From positions 1 through 11,650 of the forward strand of contig CANRML010000032.1 in NCBI GenBank assembly GCA_947631725.1: DNA of 11,650 nucleotides. The letters run 5' to 3'. Of this stretch, positions 7,487-11,650 are shown piece by piece; within the stretch, counting starts at the first letter, position 1; every line of letters begins with the position of its first letter. The notes below the pieces were generated by a model that was given only the letters and a program-made list of their open reading frames with translations, did not search any database and was not told the origin of the DNA. The position numbers were made by a program, and so were the translations under genes. The DNA is from an uncultured Clostridia bacterium. Its GTDB lineage: Bacteria; Bacillota; Clostridia; TANB77; CAG-508.

Positions 7487-8680
7487 TTATTTTGTAATTA
7501 ATCTTTGAGTTTCCTTAGCTATCATTAATTCCTCATTTGTAGGAACCACATATACTTTTACTTTTGATGTTGGAGCAGAAATTTCGCCTTCATCTGCCAA
7601 TTCTTGGTTAAGTTTTTCGTCAAAATCTACACCTAAGAATCCTAAGTACTCACATATTGCTTTTCTTGAACTTTTTCCTTTTTCTCCTACACCTGCTGTG
7701 AAAGTTATAACATCAACTCCACCCATAGCAACTGCACATCTTGCGATATAGCAAGCAACTAAATAATGATAATTATCTAATGCAAGTTTTGCATTTTCAT
7801 CTCCTGCATTTGCACTGGCTTCAATATCTCTAAAGTCAACAGAAACTTCTGATACACCATATACACCAGATTTTTTGTTTAGTACTTGATCCATTTGTTC
7901 TGGATTTAGTTTTTCTTTTTCCATTAAATATGTTACAACAGACGGGTCTAAGTCTCCACTTCTTGATCCCATTGGAATTCCTCCAAGTGGTGTTAATCCC
8001 ATACTTGTTTCAACTGATTTTCCATCTTTTATTGCACAAATACTTGCTCCTTGTCCTAAATGGCAGTTTATAATCTTTAATGTTTTTATATCTTTTCCTA
8101 AAAGTTCAGCAATTCTTTGTGATACAAATTGATGTGATGTTCCGTGAAATCCATATTTTCTTACTCCATATTTTTTGTAATATTCATATGGTATTGGATA
8201 TATAAATCTTTCTTTTGGAATAGTTTGATGGAAAGCTGTATCAAAAACTGCTACCATTGGCATATCTGGAACAATATTTTGACAAGCTCTAATTCCTAAT
8301 ATTGCTGGTGGATTATGTAATGGTGCTAATTGTGCACATTTTTCAATTTCTTTTATAACTTCTTCTGTAATTAGCACTGGATCAGAGAATCTTTCTCCTC
8401 CATGTACTACTCTATGACCTATTCCACCTAATTCTGATAGGTCTTTTATTACACCATATTGTGAATCAGTTAATCTGTTTAAAACAAAGCTAATTGCTTC
8501 TTCATGATTTTTGGCATAATGTTCAAATTTGTTTTTTTCTCCATTAGCTGTATGTGTTAAGAAAGAATTTGTTTGTCCTATTCTTTCAAAATACCCCTTT
8601 GCTAACATTTCTTCTGTTTCCATATCAATTACTTGATATTTTAGTGATGAACTTCCTGAGTTTAATACTAGAATTTTCAT
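7487..8680 (-). CDS. ackA: Acetate kinase, first tandem copy next to pta
   Basis: A 397-residue acetate kinase directly following pta, the usual order for the acetyl-CoA to acetate pathway. Visible active-site residues are Asn7/Ser10/Ser12 in LNSGSSS, Arg90 in GHRVVHGGE, Asp147 in FDTAFHQT, His179 in GFHGTSH, Gly238-Ser-Arg240 in MGSRSGDLDP and Glu383 in TNEEL. As in its neighbour, the usual HLGNG is HLGQG (Gln210). The adenine-side loop reads FTAGVGEKG, so Asn of the usual GEN is Lys334; the other copy keeps Asn. The acetate pocket is intact. A strong AAAGGAGG site lies about 9 nt ahead of ATG at 8680, and the gap to pta is 26 nt. Because it adjoins pta and keeps the Gly before S/T-R-SG, I take it as the main housekeeping acetate kinase; that choice is inference. 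Confidence 0.95.
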   Translation of the reverse strand: MKILVLNSGSSSLKYQVIDMETEEMLAKGYFERIGQTNSFLTHTANGEKNKFEHYAKNHEEAISFVLNRLTDSQYGVIKDLSELGGIGHRVVHGGERFSDPVLITEEVIKEIEKCAQLAPLHNPPAILGIRACQNIVPDMPMVAVFDTAFHQTIPKERFIYPIPYEYYKKYGVRKYGFHGTSHQFVSQRIAELLGKDIKTLKIINCHLGQGASICAIKDGKSVETSMGLTPLGGIPMGSRSGDLDPSVVTYLMEKEKLNPEQMDQVLNKKSGVYGVSEVSVDFRDIEASANAGDENAKLALDNYHYLVACYIARCAVAMGGVDVITFTAGVGEKGKSSRKAICEYLGFLGVDFDEKLNQELADEGEISAPTSKVKVYVVPTNEELMIAKETQRLITK

Positions 8681-8706
8681 TTTAATTTTCCTCCTTTTAT
8701 TTTTAT

Positions 8707-9709
8707 CTATATTTGTGCTTGCACAGCAGTAATAGCAATAACTCCTGCAATGTCTTTACTGTCACATCCTCTTGATAAGTCATTTACAGGTTTACTAATT
8801 CCTTGACAAAGTGGTCCATAGCTTTCTGCTTTTGCCAATCTTTGGACTAATTTATATCCAATATTTCCTGAATTAAGATCAGGGAATATTAATATATTTG
8901 CTTTTCCATTTAATGGACTTTGTGGTGCTTTTGATTTTGCAATTTCTGGAATAATTGCTGCATCTAGTTGTAGTTCTCCGTCACATAAAAGGTCTGGTTC
9001 TTTTTCTTTTACTAAGTTAGTTGCATCAATTATTTTTTGAGTCAATTCTGATTTTGCACTTCCATAAGTTGAATATGAAAGCATTGCAACTTTGGGATCA
9101 TTTCCTATTAATTGTTTATAGCTTTTACTTGAAGAAATTGCTATTTCTGACAATTGTTCAGCTGTTGGATTTTCATTTAATCCACTATCAGCAAATATGA
9201 ATAAACCATTATTTCCATATTCGCAATTAGGAACAACCATAATAAAAAAAGCAGAAACAAGTTTTGTGTTTGATGATGTTTTTAAAATTTGCAATGCTGG
9301 TCTTAAAGTATCTGATGTAGAATGAATTGCACCTGATACAAGTCCATCCGCTTTTGTATTTTCATCTTTTACCATTAATATTCCATAATATACAGGGTTT
9401 AAGACTAATTCTTTTGCTTGCTCCATTGTCATACCTTTTTCTTTTCGTAATTCATATAGTAAATTTACATATTTTTCATAATCAGTTGAATTTTGAGGGT
9501 CTATAATTTTAGCATCCTGTATATCTATTTTATTTGTTTTTGCTTTTTCTTTTATTGCTTTTTCATTTCCTATTAAAATGATATCAGCATATTTTTCTTT
9601 TAAAGCTATTCCGAGTAGCTTCTAAAACGCGTAAATCTTCAGCTTCAGGAAGTACTATTGTTTTTATCTGTTTTCTTGCTCTTTCCTTTATTTGCTCAAT
9701 AAATGACAT
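8707..9709 (-). pseudogene. pta: Phosphate acetyltransferase with a single-base frameshift
   Basis: Phosphate acetyltransferase (acetyl-CoA + phosphate to acetyl phosphate + CoA), the partner of acetate kinase. The first 32 codons from ATG at 9709 read MSFIEQIKER and then TIVLPEAEDLRVLEATR, the expected Pta N-terminus. That frame then ends at a TGA about ten codons on. The family sequence continues in another frame from about 9611 as IALKEKYADIILIGNE to the TAG at 8707. Removing one base of the CC at 9611-9612 (GG in the gene, within ACTCGGAATAGC) restores a single 333-residue Pta, the normal length. The C-terminal motifs are intact: DGLVSGA, SYSTYGS, DGELQLDAA, PDLNSGNIGYK and the ending VNDLSRGC...TAVQAQ. 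A downstream ATG at 9432 would give only a 241-residue fragment lacking the N-terminus. A sequencing or assembly error is as likely as a true mutation, given the intact downstream genes. An AGAAGGG site lies 9 nt before ATG 9709. Confidence 0.85.
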
Positions 9710-9748
9710 TTTTATTTTCCCTTCTAAATATAAAATAGTTATAGTCGT

Positions 9749-9777
9749 ATTATATCATATTGCTTTTAGAATTACCA
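9749..9777 (-). promoter_or_regulatory. pta: Candidate promoter of the pta-ackA-guaB-glycosyltransferase string
   Basis: An extended -10 element TGATATAAT has its TATAAT at 9749-9754. The -35 region at 9772-9777 (TGGTAA, 17-bp spacer) is weak, which is common with TGn-TATAAT promoters. Transcription would start near 9742, giving a leader of about 33 nt with AGAAGGG before the pta ATG. A second possible promoter lies upstream: a perfect TTGACA at 9806-9811 with TAAAAA at 9782-9787 (18-bp spacer). Confidence 0.6.
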
Positions 9778-9848
9778 TAGTTTTTTAGATTTTTTCGATG
9801 TTTTTTGTCAAAATAAATATTGCGTATGTTTTCTCTAAATTAAGGAAT

Positions 9849-9880
9849 ATCCCCTTTCATACAATTGTACGAAAGGGGAT
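9849..9880 (-). terminator. Near-perfect hairpin 3' of the small foreign gene (terminator-like)
   Basis: ATCCCCTTTC (9849-9858) pairs with GAAAGGGGAT (9871-9880). The inner 10 bases TACAATTGTA are themselves palindromic, separated from the outer stem by one A-C mismatch. The element starts 27 nt after the TAA of the small gene, so it could end that transcript. However, neither side has a good U-tract (ATTCCTTAATTT follows on the minus strand), so intrinsic termination is uncertain. mRNA 3'-end protection or a mobile-cassette end are alternatives. Confidence 0.5.
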
Positions 9881-9907
9881 CTACGACTTTTTGAAATAAA
9901 ATCGATG

Positions 9908-10126
9908 TTACTGCTTCAGATGTGCAACATAGAAACTGTTTTGAGTCTCTACCCAGTAGATAGCATCTGTATCTGTTACAAACGCTTTCTCAAGTTTTAC
10001 AATTTCTGTTGCCTTGAGCAGTTGCTCTGCCACAGTGTCTGAGTGCACCACACCTATTAGGTTCTCGCCAACATGTGGTTCCCGCATCAGTTCCACTAAC
10101 ATCTTTTTCATTTCTTTTGTTGCCAT
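9908..10126 (-). CDS. Small hypothetical protein, foreign composition
   Basis: A 72-residue protein beginning MATKEMKKML and ending YVAHLKQ. I do not recognise the family. By eye it looks like a small alpha/beta protein: a basic N-terminal helix (residues 2-15), a short strand at LIGVVH, a second helix at about DTVAEQLLKATEIVKLEKAF, then two strands at AIYWVE and SFYVAHL. There is no signal peptide, membrane segment or cysteine. I chose ATG 10126 because AGGAGG lies 9 nt ahead; the in-frame ATG at 10144 has no such site and would place it inside the gene. GC is about 42% by my count against roughly 25-30% nearby. The codons CTG, CTC, GAG, AAG and CGG are common here and scarce in neighbours, which suggests recent transfer. 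It has its own promoter and a 3' hairpin and stands between prfB and pta. Confidence 0.75.
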   Translation of the reverse strand: MATKEMKKMLVELMREPHVGENLIGVVHSDTVAEQLLKATEIVKLEKAFVTDTDAIYWVETQNSFYVAHLKQ

Positions 10127-10135
10127 AGCTTGATT

Positions 10136-10141
10136 CCTCCT
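10136..10141 (-). promoter_or_regulatory. Ribosome binding site deciding the start of the small gene
   Basis: AGGAGG lies 9 nt before ATG at 10126. The alternative in-frame ATG at 10142-10144 immediately precedes this element and has only AT-rich sequence upstream, so the shorter 72-residue product is preferred. Confidence 0.75.
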
Positions 10142-10152
10142 CATTTTTATTT

Positions 10153-10171
10153 GGCAAGTATTATTACTGCC
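10153..10171 (-). promoter_or_regulatory. Interrupted inverted repeat near the transcription start of the small gene
   Basis: On the minus strand GGCAGTA-ATAA-TACTTGCC can pair as a 7-bp stem with one bulged T and an ATAA loop. It lies just downstream of the predicted transcription start (about 10173). It could be a 5'-end hairpin stabilising the mRNA or an operator for a repressor. It is short, so chance is possible. Confidence 0.35.
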
Positions 10172-10179
10172 TCAAAAAT

Positions 10180-10208
10180 ATTTTACCATAAAATCCAATA
10201 TTATTCAA
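10180..10208 (-). promoter_or_regulatory. Promoter of the small foreign gene
   Basis: TTGAAT (10203-10208) and TAAAAT (10180-10185) are separated by exactly 17 bp, a good sigma-A arrangement. The -35 hexamer overlaps the last codons and the stop of prfB, so the small gene can be transcribed independently. Transcription would begin near 10173, with a leader of about 47 nt. Confidence 0.65.
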
Positions 10209-11308
10209 CTTTGTGGTTTTTTAAATAGCTTTCCATAAAACCATTTAAGTCTCCGTTCATTACTGCTTCTACATTTCCAACTTCATAATTTGTTCTATGA
10301 TCTTTGACCATAGTATATGGACAAAAAACATATGAACGTATTTGACTTCCCCAGCCAATGTCTTTTTGTTCACCTTTTAAGTCTTCAATTTTTTCTTTAT
10401 GTTCCTTTTCTTTTAGGTCTAATAATTTTGATTTTAACATTTTCATAGCTGTTTCTCTATTTTGTATCTGAGAACGTTCTGATTGGCACGCCACTACTAT
10501 GTTTGTTGGTATATGTGTTATTCTAACTGCTGAAGATGTTTTGTTTATATGTTGGCCTCCTGCTCCTGATGCTCTATATGTGTCTATACGCAAATCATCT
10601 TGATTTATTTCAATTTCAATATCATCTGTTATTTCAGGTAACACTTCAACAGATGCAAATGATGTGTGTCTTCTTCCTCCACTATCAAAAGGAGAAATAC
10701 GTACAAGTCTATGTACTCCTTTTTCAGATTTCATATATCCATAACTATTGTCTCCTGATATTTCAAATGTCACACTTTTTAGTCCTGCTTCTTCTCCTTC
10801 TAAGTAGTCTAATTCTTTGACTTCGAAATCATTTTGCGTTGCCCACCTTGTATACATACGATATAGCATTTCTGCCCAGTCTTGAGATTCTGTTCCTCCT
10901 GCTCCTGGATGTATTGTAACTATAGCATTATTATTGTCATATTTTCCAGAAAATAGAGTAGTAATTTGCAATTTTTCTATCTCTTTTTCAATATGTTTTG
11001 TGCCTTTTAATATTTCTTTTGCCATTTCTTCATCGTATTCTAGTTGTAGCAATTCATTGATTTCTAAAAGATTATTTAGTTCTTTTTCTATTTTTTCATA
11101 TGTTTCACATTTTGTTTTTATTTTTTTTATTTCTGACAATACATTTCCAGATTTTTTGCTATTATTCCAAAAGTCTGCTACTGCTGTTTGATTTTCTAAT
11201 TCTTGTAATTTATTTTTTAAATTAGCTATGTCAAAGAGATTCACCCAATTCGTTTAATGTTTTTTGTAGCTCTTTTAACTGTTTTAGATTTTCTTCTAAT
11301 TCTAACAT
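10201..11308 (-). CDS. prfB: Peptide chain release factor 2, programmed +1 frameshift
   Basis: RF2 recognises UAA and UGA in the ribosomal A site and triggers peptide release. Translation starts at ATG 11308 (AGGAG 9 nt ahead) with 25 codons, MLELEENLKQ to LGESL, and meets an in-frame TGA at 11231-11233. A +1 shift at CTT TGA C joins this to the long frame ending at 10201, giving 368 residues, normal for RF2. In the joined protein the stop-codon-reading SPF motif is at 205-207 and the catalytic GGQ at 250-252, the same numbers as in E. coli RF2. The N-terminal helical domain precedes the HPGAGGTESQDWA segment. A GTG at 11244 is not a true start, because it would drop the conserved leader peptide. 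The shift makes RF2 regulate itself: low RF2 lets the ribosome pause at TGA and shift. Confidence 0.96.
11230..11246 (-). promoter_or_regulatory. prfB: RF2 programmed frameshift site
   Basis: The minus strand reads GGGTGA ATCT CTTTGAC. CTT (11234-11236) is the slippery codon, TGA (11231-11233) the regulatory stop, and GAC the first codon in the +1 frame. GGGTGA (11241-11246) is the internal Shine-Dalgarno-like element a few bases upstream that stimulates the shift in known RF2 genes. Confidence 0.93.
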
Positions 11309-11327
11309 CTTCTCACACTCCTAACAT

Positions 11328-11356
11328 ATTTTACTATTTTTTTATATTTTTTTCAA
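11328..11356 (-). promoter_or_regulatory. prfB: Candidate prfB promoter
   Basis: TTGAAA (11351-11356) and TAAAAT (11328-11333) are spaced by 17 bp. The predicted start, near 11321, would leave a leader of only about 13 nt with the AGGAG site (11318-11322) at its very 5' end. That is tight and lowers confidence. The region is A-rich, so a chance match is possible. Confidence 0.4.
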
Positions 11357-11398
11357 TAATTTATCTTTAGGTACTTTAATAAATTTATTAATTTGCTT

Positions 11399-11650
11399 CT
11401 AATCTTTTTTTTCTTCTAATTTACTATTAATTGTTTTCAATAGATTTAAATATTCTTTTTCTACAGGACTAATAGTTTTAACTTGATATTTTCTATATTC
11501 TGCCTTTGCTTTTTCTATTGCTTTATCATGACTTATATTGCCAGCTCCAATTAATAATTTTTCTCCTGCAGAAGAGAGTATCATGTCTAATTGTTTTATA
11601 TAATCTTCCATATACATTGGATTATGTCTTATTGCTTGTATTTCTGCAAA
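11399..11650 (-). CDS. RhuM-like (virulence_RhuM family) protein, C-terminal fragment
   Basis: The frame is open from the right edge of the window to the TAG at 11399, giving the last 83 residues of a longer protein. The in-frame ATG at 11617 is internal, because coding sequence (FAEIQAIRHNP) continues upstream of it. The order AIRHNPMYMEDYIKQLD, then a short linker, GAGNISHDKAIEKAKAEY and a final helix resembles the C-terminus of RhuM-family proteins, named after the Salmonella SPI-3 gene and common in bacterial accessory regions. This is pattern recall, not a search. The molecular function of RhuM is not well defined. No strong terminator follows; only an AT palindrome at 11376-11391 lies between it and prfB. 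Confidence 0.6.
   Translation of the reverse strand, partial: FAEIQAIRHNPMYMEDYIKQLDMILSSAGEKLLIGAGNISHDKAIEKAKAEYRKYQVKTISPVEKEYLNLLKTINSKLEEKKD

Noticed and set aside
9611..9613. CGG codon reassignment, as seen in some low-GC lineages
   Set aside because: CGG at this point lies in the broken frame, and the only other case is a foreign gene where Arg is plausible; there is no evidence for a changed meaning.
9432..9709. Programmed frameshifting in pta
   Set aside because: There is no slippery heptamer, no stop codon at the shift point and no precedent for pta; a base insertion or assembly error is simpler. Kept only as a thing to test.
10127..10144. A longer start (MRRNQA) for the small foreign gene
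   Set aside because: The AGGAGG ribosome binding site lies within those codons and is correctly spaced for ATG 10126; nothing suitable lies upstream of 10144.
10536..10820. Plus-strand open frames opposite prfB (also 10934-11191) and opposite the glycosyltransferases and acetate kinases
   Set aside because: Shadows of strongly supported genes; no start signals and no recognisable protein features.
10201..11244. RF2 starting at GTG 11244 (MNLFDIANL)
   Set aside because: The 25-codon leader, AGGAG site and CTT TGA C signal show that translation begins at 11308 and shifts frame.
11376..11391. 16-bp perfect palindrome TTAATAAATTTATTAA between the RhuM-like gene and prfB
   Set aside because: It contains only A and T in an AT-rich spacer, so chance is likely; it has no U-tract or stable stem to call a terminator.

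Overview
The window is AT-rich (roughly 25-30% GC in most genes) and every convincing gene lies on the minus strand. Compact spacing, GGAGG-type ribosome binding sites, AT-rich sigma-A-like promoters, a Pta-AckA acetate pathway and an RF2 gene with the classic frameshift point to a fermentative low-GC member of the Bacillota (Clostridia-like, probably uncultured). TGA is a stop here: RF2 is present and tryptophan is written TGG. I cannot assign a species.

Layout in order of transcription (high to low coordinates). At the right edge is the C-terminal part of a RhuM-like protein (11399-11650). Next is prfB (11308-10201), with a programmed +1 frameshift at CTT-TGA-C. Then comes a small stand-alone gene of unknown function (10126-9908). 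Its GC content (about 42% by my count) and codon use are clearly foreign, and it has its own promoter, a possible 5' hairpin and a 3' hairpin.

After a promoter region at 9742-9811 a long, tightly packed gene string begins: pta (broken by one extra base), two tandem acetate kinases, an IMP dehydrogenase of the Tritrichomonas foetus type, three GT2 glycosyltransferases, and a secreted protein with tandem Ig-like repeats that runs off the left edge. Gaps are 4-26 nt, with one 17-nt overlap, and I see no terminator inside the string, so it may be one transcript.

Pta and AckA convert acetyl-CoA to acetate and ATP. IMP dehydrogenase makes XMP for GTP synthesis and produces NADH. The glycosyltransferases probably build a cell-surface glycan, and the Ig-like protein is exported. 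The arrangement links overflow metabolism and nucleotide supply to envelope building, but a functional link is inference from gene order. The points most worth a second look are the foreign small-gene cassette, the frameshift in pta, the diverged acetate kinase pair and the parasite-type IMP dehydrogenase.
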